NCBI GenBank assembly: GCA_010909725.1
Contig: JAACMV010000004.1
Location: forward strand, 992,001 to 1,056,000
DNA from: Picochlorum sp. 'celeri'
Taxonomy: Eukaryota > Chlorophyta > Trebouxiophyceae
Direction: 5' to 3'
Length of the DNA: 64,000 bases
In this document: in pieces, positions 42,402-51,684 of the stretch
How positions within the stretch are numbered: position 1 is the stretch's first letter
How the letters are laid out: the number at the start of each line of letters is the position of its first letter
Program-made: the position numbers and the translations under genes
The notes under the pieces: model-generated
What the model was told of the DNA's origin: nothing
Seen by the model: the letters and a program-made list of their open reading frames with translations, nothing else
Database searches by the model: none

Positions 42402-42481
42402 CGGCACGAGTCGGCAGTGGTACGTATTGCGGTGGAACGAACGACAGCGGCGTGAGGGCTTTTTATTTTTTTCCGAAGGAC

Positions 42482-43813
42482 ATGACATCTCATATGAAGC
42501 ATCAGGCGACGAATCTGCCAGCGGGTTTCCCGAAAGGATTGCATGTTTTGGTTGTGGACGAAGAGCAGAATCTCCCCGGTATCGAGGCGCAGCTGCGGCA
42601 GCCAGAGTTGCAGTACAATGTGACCTGTGCCTGTAATGCCATGGAGGCTCTGGAGTTGTTGCGATATGCTGGTAATGGGCAAGGAGGGCGGCATAATTAC
42701 ATGTCATCGTTGGCTAATTGTACCTATGACATCATATTGGCGGATGCCAGGCTGGTCGCCATGGAAGACTCTACGGGAAAGGCATTTGTTGATGCCTGTG
42801 AAGAGCTTCCAGTTGTCTTGATGGCAGAGCATGGAAGTCCAAATGATGTGATGAGATCCGTGCAGCTTGGTGCTGTGGATTTTTTGGACAAGCCTCTGTC
42901 CATGTTGAAATTGAAAACTATTTGGCAGCATGCTGTGAGGAAGATGATGAGGCAGAATTCCCTCTTGTCTTTCCGTGATGCAGCTACAAGACCATGTTAC
43001 TCAGCTGTTGATGAGCTGGGTATACAACCCAGTTCTATCAGTGGATGCGTTCCAAGCTCCATGACGGCTCCAATTGTGCCCGGTGCGAGCACTGGGTATG
43101 TGTGCACTGGCATTGCAGGATATGCTGGTGCCTATGGAAGCGTCGGTAATCTGAATAGCTTGGCTGAGACAAAGCAAGGAAACCAAAAGCAGGCGTGGAG
43201 ATCATCTGTCGATTCCCCCCAGACACCTTCCGGAAGTGACGTGGAATTGGCAGGTGAGAGTACAAGCGCGGCGAGTGCACATAATACGCAGCCTGGGCAG
43301 ACATCCACAGACGTCTGCGTTCAAAGTGCAGATGGCCAGACCGACCAGGGAGGGGCTGCCATCAAATCGTCTGGAGGTGCGTCTCGCACCAAGCGCTATG
43401 TGAAGAGACAGTCATCCCCCCAGTTGCCACCCATGGCGTGCAAGCAAGGTAATGCGCCTGCATGTTTACCTTTGGGCGTGTCTGAATGGCCTCCCCTCGA
43501 ACCTGGATGCACCTGGGGAACGCCAGTGGGAGGGTCAGTTTTACCACCACCGCTTACGGTTGGCTACTCTGTAGCACCAAAGCCGTGCATGCTCGAGGCT
43601 GGTGTGACTCCACAAAAATACCTGATGAAATCGAGCGTGTCGAGTCAGTCCCAAGGTCAGAGTGGAAGTCAGGGTCTGGATGGTGAGATTGTCTCGGGAG
43701 AGTTCTTCAAGAGCTCGAACAAGGCGCAATGCCCTGGCCCTATCGGATTGAAACTGAAGAAGAGTGACAGTCTGTTGGACTTGATCAACTCCACTCTCAC
43801 CAAGGCGCATTAG
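42482..43813 (+). CDS. APRR2-like protein: pseudo-receiver domain, no GARP/Myb domain seen
   Basis: 443 aa from the ATG at 42482. The receiver (residues 15-150) reads AGFPKGLHVLVVDEE, YDIILADARL (Asp88 at the phospho-acceptor site), LPVVLMAEHGSPNDVMRSVQLGAVDFLDKPLSMLKLKTIWQHAVRKM (Lys137). This is the plant APRR2/type-B layout. The conserved Ser/Thr after the fourth strand is replaced by Ala (LMAEH), so phospho-switching is doubtful. A basic RTKRYVKRQ stretch lies where the DNA-binding GARP domain sits in plant relatives, but no GARP sequence is seen. EWPPLEPGCTWGTPVGG and a C-terminal PIGLKLKKSDSLLDLI motif are further likely conserved points. Probable nuclear regulator. Confidence 0.75.
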   Translation: MTSHMKHQATNLPAGFPKGLHVLVVDEEQNLPGIEAQLRQPELQYNVTCACNAMEALELLRYAGNGQGGRHNYMSSLANCTYDIILADARLVAMEDSTGKAFVDACEELPVVLMAEHGSPNDVMRSVQLGAVDFLDKPLSMLKLKTIWQHAVRKMMRQNSLLSFRDAATRPCYSAVDELGIQPSSISGCVPSSMTAPIVPGASTGYVCTGIAGYAGAYGSVGNLNSLAETKQGNQKQAWRSSVDSPQTPSGSDVELAGESTSAASAHNTQPGQTSTDVCVQSADGQTDQGGAAIKSSGGASRTKRYVKRQSSPQLPPMACKQGNAPACLPLGVSEWPPLEPGCTWGTPVGGSVLPPPLTVGYSVAPKPCMLEAGVTPQKYLMKSSVSSQSQGQSGSQGLDGEIVSGEFFKSSNKAQCPGPIGLKLKKSDSLLDLINSTLTKAH

Positions 43814-44289
43814 CTTCTTGTGCTTGTATGGAGCACAACCAGTTGAAATGGATCTTACACCTACTTCAGGAGAGGGCCAGAGGAATGCACATTGGTTCTG
43901 TATGCATGTCTCTGAGCTCCTTTTTGTTCTTTTCCATACAGTGGTTTCCGATGCAGGAGTTTTAGGCCATTTGTTTTTTCCCACACAGCATATCAGCAAA
44001 TACTTTTTTTTTTTCCACAAGAGGCGCTATTGCTGGACCTTTTCCTTTTCCCAATTCAGGGCAATCCTGAAATTGATGTCCCTTTTCTCTCTGTTGTGAG
44101 AGCTACTCATGACATCAATTTTGAAGCCACGCACTCACTGCTGTGGCTGTAATTCATGAAATTTCATACTTTTATTCATGAGCAACACGAACCATTGCCA
44201 AGAAATGCAGTTTTAGTGTTTTTTGTTTTTTTTTAGCGAATGAACATGTAATGAACACACAATTACACATGTGAAATCATATTTCATTT
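43814..44289. other. Convergent intergenic region with a strong hairpin
   Basis: 476 bp between the receiver gene and GRP94, the only long convergent gap in the window. It is pyrimidine-rich with T runs and holds an 11-bp perfect inverted repeat (44070-44121). No gene recognised. Confidence 0.5.
44070..44121. repeat. Inverted repeat / hairpin
   Basis: AAATTGATGTC (44070-44080) and GACATCAATTT (44111-44121) are exact complements. The 30-nt loop can form an inner CTCT/AGAG stem. It may be a 3'-end structure or a small RNA; no further support. Confidence 0.6.
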
Positions 44290-46761
44290 TCAAAGTTCAT
44301 CATGGCCTGCTTGTTCCTCAGCCTGCTTGATCAAATCCTCAATCTCTTCAGCAGACTTGTCTTCACCTGCACTCTCTTTCTTTTCCTCCTTCTTTTCCTC
44401 CTTCTTTTCCTCCTTGATTTCTGGGTAGTCAATCTCTTCGCCAGGACTGAGGTCAGAGACCTTCATGTCCTCTCCAAGGAGGGACAAGATTCTGGCATTG
44501 TGGGATTTGACATCATCCAAAATGTACCCAGACTCCATCAAACAGGATTCGTAGAGGAGCTTGGCATTGGCAATTAAATTTTCATCTTCTGGGTTTTCCT
44601 CCCATTGTTTTCTGATTTCTTTGATCAAAGGATGCCTTGGATTGACCTCCAGAATTCTCTGGCTCTTCATGATGTTTGCCTTGTCTGAATCTCCGAGAGC
44701 CTGGACGCGTGCAATCCTCTCCATGGTGGCCGACCACCCATACTTGCCCGAAACGACAACACATGGTGCACTGGACAAGCGCCTAGATACTCTAACTGAA
44801 GAAATATCCTTCACATTCTTCTTCCACCAAGAGCCAAGACCCTTGAAGTATGCTGATGCACGCTTGTTCTTCTCCTTCTCCTCCTTTTCGTCATTCTCTG
44901 GGAGCTTCAGATCATCCTTGGAAACGTTGATCAGCGTTTTACCTTCATACTCTGTGACATGACTCGTCACATACTCGTCCAATGGGTCGGTGAAGAAGAT
45001 CACTTCGTATCCCTTTGACACAAGCATTTCGACAAAAGGAGAGCGCTTGAGCTCATCTGTTCCAGACGTTCCAACAAGGTAGTAAATACCGGTCTGGTTT
45101 TCTTTCATTCTAGACACGTATTCATCCAAGGTTGTGACATTGCCATCGGTGGCAGACGTCTCAAAGCGCAAGAGACTCAAAAGGCGCCTTCTATTCGACT
45201 GATCCTCAATCAATCCCATTTTCACAGCCTTGCCATACGACTTCCAGAACTTGTCATACTTGGAGGTAGCCTCCTCCTTTGCTTTTTCGATGGCACTTTC
45301 TTTCTCACCCTCTTCCGGAGCTGGCTTGCCAGTGAGCTTGGAAAGCCATTCATCCTCAGATTCGTCCTCCTCTGGACCCTTGCGAGCCCTCACGTCTGCA
45401 TCACTGAGTTTCTTCATCATCTCAATGGCCTTGCGCACAATCTTCTTACGAATCACTTTCAGTCCTTCGCTCATCTGCAGCATTTCTCTGGAAACATTCA
45501 AAGGCAGAGAGTCAGAGTCCACAATGCCCACCAGGAAGGAGAGCCATTTTGGAAGCAAATCCTCAAACGAATCAGAGATAAACACACGTCTCACGTAGAG
45601 CTTCAAACTTGCTTTCTTGCTTTGGAAATTCTCATAAAAGTCAGCCGCCAGACTTGATGGAAGATAGAGAACAGACTTGAAATCCACATCTCCCTCTGCA
45701 CTGAAATGGGAATGGGCCAGAGGAGAGTCATATGGGTTCTTGCTCAAAACCTTGTAGAACCCGTCATGCTCCTCATCCGTCACATTAGATGGAGGCCTCA
45801 GCCACAAAGCCTTTGCGTCGTTCAACACCTCCCAATCCTGGACAGTTTCAGTCACAGTCTTGGTCTTTGGCTTGTCCTCTTCAACCTCCTCCTCTTCCAC
45901 ATCTACACCATCAGATGATGCTGTCTCGTCCTTCTTCTTGTCCTCCATATCAGCGTCGATATCATCCACTTCCACCTCTTTTTCGATTGTCTTCTCCGTC
46001 CAGAGAGAGATTGGGAAGTTGATGAATTCAGAGTAGGTCTTCACAAGCTCTTTAATCTTGGACTCCTCCAAGTATTCTGAGGCATCCTCTTTCACGTGAA
46101 TTCGGATCTCTGTACCCCTACCCAATTTTTCTCCCTCAGTGTCAGCACTGATTGCGTACTTTCCAGATGCAGAAGACTCCCACACCCACTGTGTGTCATC
46201 AGAAGCATGTTTGGTCACCACCTCCACATAATCCGCAACCAAGTACACAGAGTAGAAACCGACACCAAACTGACCAATCAGGTTCAAATCACCTCCCTTC
46301 TGCATCTGCTCCAAGAATGCTGCAGTCCCAGACTTGGCGATCGTACCCAGGTTCTGAACCAGGTCCTCCTTTGTCATGCCGATTCCTGTATCCCGAATGG
46401 TCAACAAGCGGTTCTCCTTATCAACCTTCATCTTGATCTCAAAAGGAAGCTGCTGCGTCTCTGCATCACTGCCAATGGCAGAAATGTTGGTCAAAGATAC
46501 GAAACGTGCCTTGTCCAGGGCATCAGCTGAATTGGACACCAACTCCCTCAGGAAAATGTCCTTGTTCGAATACAAGCTGTGCACAATGATATCCATCAAC
46601 CTGGATACCTCGGCCTGGAACTCCCTCGTCTCCGCCCCTTTCCTGAACTCCCTCACCGGCTCCTCATTCACAGGAGCCTCGTCCTCCCCCCTGATGCATG
46701 TCGTCGTCAGGCAGAACAAGACTGCCACCAACCACAAACTCGTTCTTCTAGAAACACCCAT
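44290..46761 (-). CDS. HSP90B: Endoplasmic reticulum HSP90 (GRP94/HSP90B)
   Basis: The ER-lumen HSP90 that folds secreted and membrane proteins. One exon, 823 aa from the ATG at 46761. A signal peptide (SLWLVAVLFCLTTTCIRG) precedes the ATPase domain: LRELVSNSADALDKARF, IRDTGIGMTKEDL, GQFGVGFYSVYLVAD. An acidic linker (DIDADMEDKKKDE...) leads to the middle domain with YVRRVFISDSFEDLLPKWLSFLVGIVDSDSLPLNVSREMLQ. The C-terminal dimer domain ends with a Lys/Glu repeat and GHDEL, giving the HDEL retrieval signal. Head to head with BiP. Confidence 0.97.
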   Translation of the reverse strand: MGVSRRTSLWLVAVLFCLTTTCIRGEDEAPVNEEPVREFRKGAETREFQAEVSRLMDIIVHSLYSNKDIFLRELVSNSADALDKARFVSLTNISAIGSDAETQQLPFEIKMKVDKENRLLTIRDTGIGMTKEDLVQNLGTIAKSGTAAFLEQMQKGGDLNLIGQFGVGFYSVYLVADYVEVVTKHASDDTQWVWESSASGKYAISADTEGEKLGRGTEIRIHVKEDASEYLEESKIKELVKTYSEFINFPISLWTEKTIEKEVEVDDIDADMEDKKKDETASSDGVDVEEEEVEEDKPKTKTVTETVQDWEVLNDAKALWLRPPSNVTDEEHDGFYKVLSKNPYDSPLAHSHFSAEGDVDFKSVLYLPSSLAADFYENFQSKKASLKLYVRRVFISDSFEDLLPKWLSFLVGIVDSDSLPLNVSREMLQMSEGLKVIRKKIVRKAIEMMKKLSDADVRARKGPEEDESEDEWLSKLTGKPAPEEGEKESAIEKAKEEATSKYDKFWKSYGKAVKMGLIEDQSNRRRLLSLLRFETSATDGNVTTLDEYVSRMKENQTGIYYLVGTSGTDELKRSPFVEMLVSKGYEVIFFTDPLDEYVTSHVTEYEGKTLINVSKDDLKLPENDEKEEKEKNKRASAYFKGLGSWWKKNVKDISSVRVSRRLSSAPCVVVSGKYGWSATMERIARVQALGDSDKANIMKSQRILEVNPRHPLIKEIRKQWEENPEDENLIANAKLLYESCLMESGYILDDVKSHNARILSLLGEDMKVSDLSPGEEIDYPEIKEEKKEEKKEEKKESAGEDKSAEEIEDLIKQAEEQAGHDEL

Positions 46762-47252
46762 TCCTACCACTCGCCCCTATACAATTCTTCTTACTTGTGT
46801 ATCAACAGCAAAATGTGTAGCACACAAAGCCAATGTCTCGAGAATGTACGGACAGATCACCCAAATCGAATCAGTCCACGGACAAACGAACGAATCCTTC
46901 TCGTCGCACTCACAATCTCACAATGGACGAATGATGAGAAATCTTCTTCTATTAAGAATACTGAAATCAAATGCCTTTGCAGAATTCTTCAGTCTCCACA
47001 TCTGCCTGGTCATCATGCAGACTTTCTTTTCTCGATGACTCGGTCATTTTCTGACTTTCTTGAATGACTCACGCGCGCGTCCTTTGTCCATGTGTACCAT
47101 CCAATAGAGCCTTGGATGGGCAAATGAGGTATTGACGATGGCGACGACTTTCTCATCCCACGTGGTGGTTGGTGCCAGTCTGAACAAATAGACGCGTCAC
47201 ACTCAGCCACACCTACATTCAATACAAGTAAATTGTGTTTAGAAAAGGAAAA
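46762..47252. promoter_or_regulatory. Shared divergent promoter region of GRP94 and BiP
   Basis: 491 bp between the two ATG codons. It contains a palindromic G-box CCACGTGG (47158-47165) followed by TGGTTGG, CCAAT boxes (e.g. 47101-47105), and GACGATGGCGACGAC. G-boxes and CCAAT-CACG combinations are bound by bZIP and NF-Y factors in the unfolded-protein response, but no exact ERSE spacing is seen. Co-control of the pair is inferred. Confidence 0.45.
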
Positions 47253-49364
47253 ATGCGTGGATTCACGGCATTGTTTTTGCTAGGTACGTGAATAATGCAA
47301 GCCAATCTGATGTTGATCAGGTTGGTCAATGCACCTTGAGACAGTCTGTCATTGAGTCTCATTCCCATACCAACGACTATTATATGCATTGTAGTGACTG
47401 TTCTTTTGGGCTTTGGCTCTCAACAGGGACAGTATGCAATTGGTGTTCATGGAGCTGCCGATCAGGATGGGAAAGACGGCGATAAATTGGGTACTGTGAT
47501 TGGAATCGATCTTGGAACGACCTATTCTTGTGTTGGAGTGTATAAGAATGGTAAAGTCGAGATCATTGCCAACGATCAGGGAAATAGAATCACTCCCTCG
47601 TACGTGGCGTTTACTGACTCTGAGCGTTTGATTGGAGACGCTGCAAAGAATCAGGCCACGTCCAACCCAACTAGAACTGTGTATGATGTGAAGAGATTGA
47701 TTGGAAGGAACTTCAAGGATGCAGAGGTGCAGAAGGACAAGGATTTGGTGTCTTACAAGATTGTGGACAACAAGTCAAAGCCGTATGTTAGGGTGGACGT
47801 GAACAAGGAGGACAAGACATTCTCGCCCGAGGAGATTTCTGCCATGGTGTTGACAAAGATGAAGGAGACTGCCGAAGCGTATCTTGGTAAGGAAGTCAAG
47901 CATGCTGTGGTGACTGTGCCAGCATACTTTAATGATGCACAGAGACAGGCCACCAAGGATGCGGGTACTATTGCTGGTTTGAACGTGGTGCGTATTATCA
48001 ACGAGCCTACTGCGGCTGCAATTGCCTATGGTTTGGACAAGAAGGGTAAGGAGCAGAATATCTTGGTGTTCGATCTCGGAGGTGGTACATTCGATGTGTC
48101 CATTTTGACCATTGACTCTGGAGTCTTTGAGGTGGTGTCCACCGCCGGAGATACCCACTTGGGAGGAGAGGACTTTGACCAGCGTATCATGGAGTACTTC
48201 ATCAAGCTGATCAAGAGAAAGTACAGTAAGGATATCAGCAAGGACGCAAAGGGCTTGCAGAAGTTGAGACGCGAGGCTGAACGTGCCAAGAGGGCTCTGT
48301 CTTCTCAGCACCAGGTCCGTGTGGAGATTGAGTCACTCATTGATGGAGAAGACTTCAGTGAGCCATTGACAAGGGCAAGATTCGAGGAGTTGAATGCTGA
48401 TTTGTTCAAGAAAACCCTTGGACCAGTGAAGAGAGCTCTTGAGGATGCCGGCATGAAGAAGGATGATATCCATGAAATTGTCTTGGTCGGAGGATCCACT
48501 CGTATTCCAAAGGTGCAGCAGCTCATCAAAGATTACTTCAACGGAAAGGAACCAAACAAAGGTGTCAATCCAGATGAGGCTGTCGCATACGGAGCAGCTG
48601 TCCAGGGAGGAATCCTTGGAGGAGATGGAGGTGATGATGTGAAGGACATTCTCTTGCTCGATGTGTGCCCATTGTCCATGGGAATTGAGACTGTCGGAGG
48701 GGTGATGACCAAATTGATTCCACGTAACACGGTCATTCCAACCAAGAAGTCTCAGGTCTTCTCCACGTACCAGGACAATCAGCAGACTGTCGGAATTCAG
48801 GTGTATGAGGGAGAGCGTGCCATGACCAAGGACAATCACAAATTGGGACACTTTGACCTGAACGGCATTCCACCAGCTCCTCGTGGCCAGCCACAGATCG
48901 AGGTCACTTTTGAAATCGATGCCAATGGAATCTTGAACGTCCAGGCCGTCGAGAAGGGAAGTGGCAAGAGTGAGAAGATCACCATCACCAATGACAAGGG
49001 TAGACTGAGCCAGGAAGAAATCGATCGAATGGTCGAGGAAGCTGAAGAATTTGCCGAGCAGGATAAGAATGTCAAGGCCAAGGTGGATGCTCGTAACAAC
49101 CTTGAGACATTCTGCTATTCCACGAAGAACCAGCTGAATGACAAATTGGGTGAGAAACTTAGCGATTCGGACAAGAAGACCGTGGAGGCTGCACTGGAAG
49201 AAGGCCTGGAATGGCTTGATGCCAATGCTGATGCAGAGAAGGAAGAGTACGAGGAGAAACTCAAGGAAATTCAGGACACATGCCAGCCAATCCTGGCCAA
49301 GGCCATGGCCGAGTCTGGTGCCGGTGGTGATGACGAGGACCTTGGCGGACATGACGAGTTGTAA
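47253..49364 (+). CDS. BIP: Endoplasmic reticulum HSP70 (BiP)
   Basis: The ER-lumen HSP70 chaperone. Exons 47253-47283 and 47395-49364, joined in phase 1 over a 111-bp intron, 666 aa. The intron splits the signal peptide, [10 protein letters not shown] + VTVLLGFGS. Signatures: [69 protein letters not shown], and the substrate-binding domain ending in GHDEL. A start within the unspliced frame would need a non-ATG codon, so the spliced form is preferred. Long antisense frames across the gene are the usual HSP70 codon-bias artefact. Confidence 0.97.
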
Positions 49365-49390
49365 ATTCAAAGAAATTTTAATAATTGTGC

Positions 49391-50407
49391 ATGATTTTGT
49401 GTAATACAGTACCCCTCAAATCGAGTGTGGTGGGGGCCTACGCTGTTGGGCAATCTCTGACCAAGGCCTCTCACGGAAACCCATGCGAGCATGCCAGGCT
49501 GTCATTGAAATGCGCAGCATTTTCATTTGATCCGTCACCGGTCGCTCGGAGAGTGGTTTTGGTTTCACTCGCCTTGCTGCAACTCAGTACTCCAGATGCC
49601 AATGCTGCTTCTCTTGAAGACGTGGAACCCCCCAAGATTGATCTGTCCTTGGCACCCGACCAAGCACAGTATGACAAGTATGACCCTGAGCTCAGACGGG
49701 CTGCAAACATGATTCAAGAGGGCCTGAATGCAGAAACGGTTGAGGAAGAGGAGAGGGTGTGGACAAGAATTATCGATGAATTCTCAACCAGCAAAGCGAA
49801 TTGGAGGGATGATGTCGTTGGAAGAGCCCTTGGGAACCGAGGTAATGCTCGATCGAGGCAAGGAAAATTTAGATTGGCTTTAGAAGACTACAACGAGTCT
49901 ATTGCAACCTGCCCATGGTCAGTTGACCCTGTGCTTAATCGAGGCGTACTGCTCGAAAATCTAGGGCGTTTCGATGAAGCGAAGCGGGATTATAGAGCAG
50001 TCATTTCTGTAGATCCATTAGATCCTGCAGGTTGGAATAACCTGGGGAATGCATGTGCTGGAGCAGGGGAATTTGAAGAGGCGGTGAAGTACTACGACCG
50101 TGCAACTCGCCTAGCACCAAAGTTCTCCTTTGCTGCAGCAAATAGGGCCTTAAGCACGTACCAAATCGGACGCGACTCGGAAGCACTCAAAGAAATGGAG
50201 TCGCTGGTGAGACGGTATCCCGATTTTAGCGATATACGGGCAGCCTTGGCAGCAGCATACTGGGCAAGTGGTAAGCAAGCAGCTGCTGAGGAGGCTTTCC
50301 AGCGCGTTGATGATATTCGATACAGAGACGTCAATTGGCTTCGTTTAGAACGCCGATGGCCTCCCCGTTTGGTCAAAGAAATGGAATCATTTTTGAAATT
50401 GCAATAA
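49391..50407 (+). CDS. Tetratricopeptide-repeat protein of the thylakoid lumen (probable)
   Basis: 338 aa from the ATG at 49391, only 26 bp after the BiP stop. The first ~80 residues look like a two-part plastid targeting signal: a basic/hydroxylated transit part, then a twin-arginine hydrophobic signal VARRVVLVSLALLQL ending in an ANA cleavage box. The mature part has about four TPR units (ALGNRGNARSRQGKFRLALEDYNESIATCPWS, AGWNNLGNACAGAGEFEEAVKYYDRATRLAP) and ends RDVNWLRLERRWPPRLVKEMESFL, which resembles a plant chloroplast TPR family. A role in photosystem assembly is a guess. Confidence 0.8.
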   Translation: MILCNTVPLKSSVVGAYAVGQSLTKASHGNPCEHARLSLKCAAFSFDPSPVARRVVLVSLALLQLSTPDANAASLEDVEPPKIDLSLAPDQAQYDKYDPELRRAANMIQEGLNAETVEEEERVWTRIIDEFSTSKANWRDDVVGRALGNRGNARSRQGKFRLALEDYNESIATCPWSVDPVLNRGVLLENLGRFDEAKRDYRAVISVDPLDPAGWNNLGNACAGAGEFEEAVKYYDRATRLAPKFSFAAANRALSTYQIGRDSEALKEMESLVRRYPDFSDIRAALAAAYWASGKQAAAEEAFQRVDDIRYRDVNWLRLERRWPPRLVKEMESFLKLQ

Positions 50408-50424
50408 TAATCATCAATAAGAAA

Positions 50425-51453
50425 TCACAGTGGCGAAGAGAAAAGGTTTGGACACGGCTTATCCAGCCCCATCATCCTCATGACACCCATATCATCAAAT
50501 ATCTGAAAGAACGCATCATGGAAATCTAACGAGGCACGATGGCAGTCTTCCGAGAGGTGGACGTCTGTTTTGGCATGGGATGGGGCTTTGATCATCATGA
50601 AGGGAACAGTAAAGGGATTCGGTGTCTGAATGCCCTTCTCCTGCGCCACCAACAGAAGAGGCAACGGAGCATCTTGATTCCGAAGAATAAGATTTGATAA
50701 ACAGAATAATTTAGTTGCCGATTCAGCATTCGATGTCAATTGCCCCTGCACCTGTTCTACAAGCTCATCTCGTTTCAAACGCAATCTCTCTAGGTTTGAT
50801 CTTGCAGCAATTCTTTTATCGTTCCGTTCGGTGGGCCAGCCCACCCACCGTATAGATTTTGAAGATTCTTTATGAACCACTCCAATCGCATCCAACACAT
50901 TCAACGCATCGTACACGCGCCTTCTCACATTCTTCTCTTCCGGTGGCACATCCAAGACACCCACTTGATATTCCTGCTGCAGTTCCTTCACCAGCGCATC
51001 TGCGATCTCATTATATGTCACACAGCGACGAGTCTCAATCAGTTCGCACAATCGCACGGTGAAATGCTTTAAACCGGTTTGACTCGCTGCTCCCGCAGCA
51101 GCAGCTGTAGGACTGGTCGAAGGCTTTGCTGCCACGTCACCCATACTTCCATCTCTCGGGCCATCCTGCCCTCGGAATCCCTTGACAACCTCCAATTCGG
51201 ACTGAACTTTTGGTACGTCGTGGTACACCTTGGATGCCAGTTCGAGACCCTTGGAGACAGACGCATCCCCGTCTGCCAGCCTGGACTCGGTAATTCCAAA
51301 TTGATCGTACACCCGTTGCACGAGCTCTGTATCTAGTCCAATAGGACGTGCTGTTTTATCCTGAAATTGCATCGTAACTTGAAAAGTACCCCCCTCTTGG
51401 TTATTACGGATGGCGTCAGTCAAACCTCCTCCCGCGCAAGATGTGTCTTCCAT
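50425..51453 (-). CDS. DP: E2F dimerisation partner (DP) transcription factor
   Basis: DP pairs with E2F to bind cell-cycle promoters. One exon, 342 aa, ATG at 51453. The winged-helix domain reads GLKHFTVRLCELIETRRCVTYNEIADALVKELQ ... EEKNVRRRVYDALNVLDAIGVVHKESSKSIRWVGWP, where RRRVYDALNVL is the DP DNA-recognition helix. A coiled-coil heterodimer region follows (LERLRLKRDELVEQVQ...), then the marked-box-like DP C-terminus. Converges with the TPR gene (17 bp) and is head to head with the next coiled-coil gene (231 bp). Confidence 0.94.
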   Translation of the reverse strand: MEDTSCAGGGLTDAIRNNQEGGTFQVTMQFQDKTARPIGLDTELVQRVYDQFGITESRLADGDASVSKGLELASKVYHDVPKVQSELEVVKGFRGQDGPRDGSMGDVAAKPSTSPTAAAAGAASQTGLKHFTVRLCELIETRRCVTYNEIADALVKELQQEYQVGVLDVPPEEKNVRRRVYDALNVLDAIGVVHKESSKSIRWVGWPTERNDKRIAARSNLERLRLKRDELVEQVQGQLTSNAESATKLFCLSNLILRNQDAPLPLLLVAQEKGIQTPNPFTVPFMMIKAPSHAKTDVHLSEDCHRASLDFHDAFFQIFDDMGVMRMMGLDKPCPNLFSSPL

Positions 51454-51684
51454 GCTCCGTCTGATCTACCCTTCTCTGGAATACTATCTGATCAATAAAT
51501 TGTTTTGCTTTTGCATAGAGTCCAATTTCTGTATCGAATCGAGAGTATCGCTGTAGGGCCGCTCTCCGTAATAAAAAAGTACGAAACGCTTGTCGTAATT
51601 GGATATATTATAAAAACGGTTGATCTCCTTTAGGACAAGGGTACCTCTGCCTGCCTCTTGTCATCATGACAACAAACAAATAAT

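Noticed and set aside
46762..47252. Exact ERSE (CCAAT-N9-CCACG) in the GRP94/BiP region
   Set aside because: CCAAT boxes and CCACG are both present but not at the required spacing.
48333..49370. Long open frames antisense to BiP, including one of 345 codons
   Set aside because: Long antisense frames opposite HSP70 genes are a well-known result of codon bias. No start context or known domain supports them.
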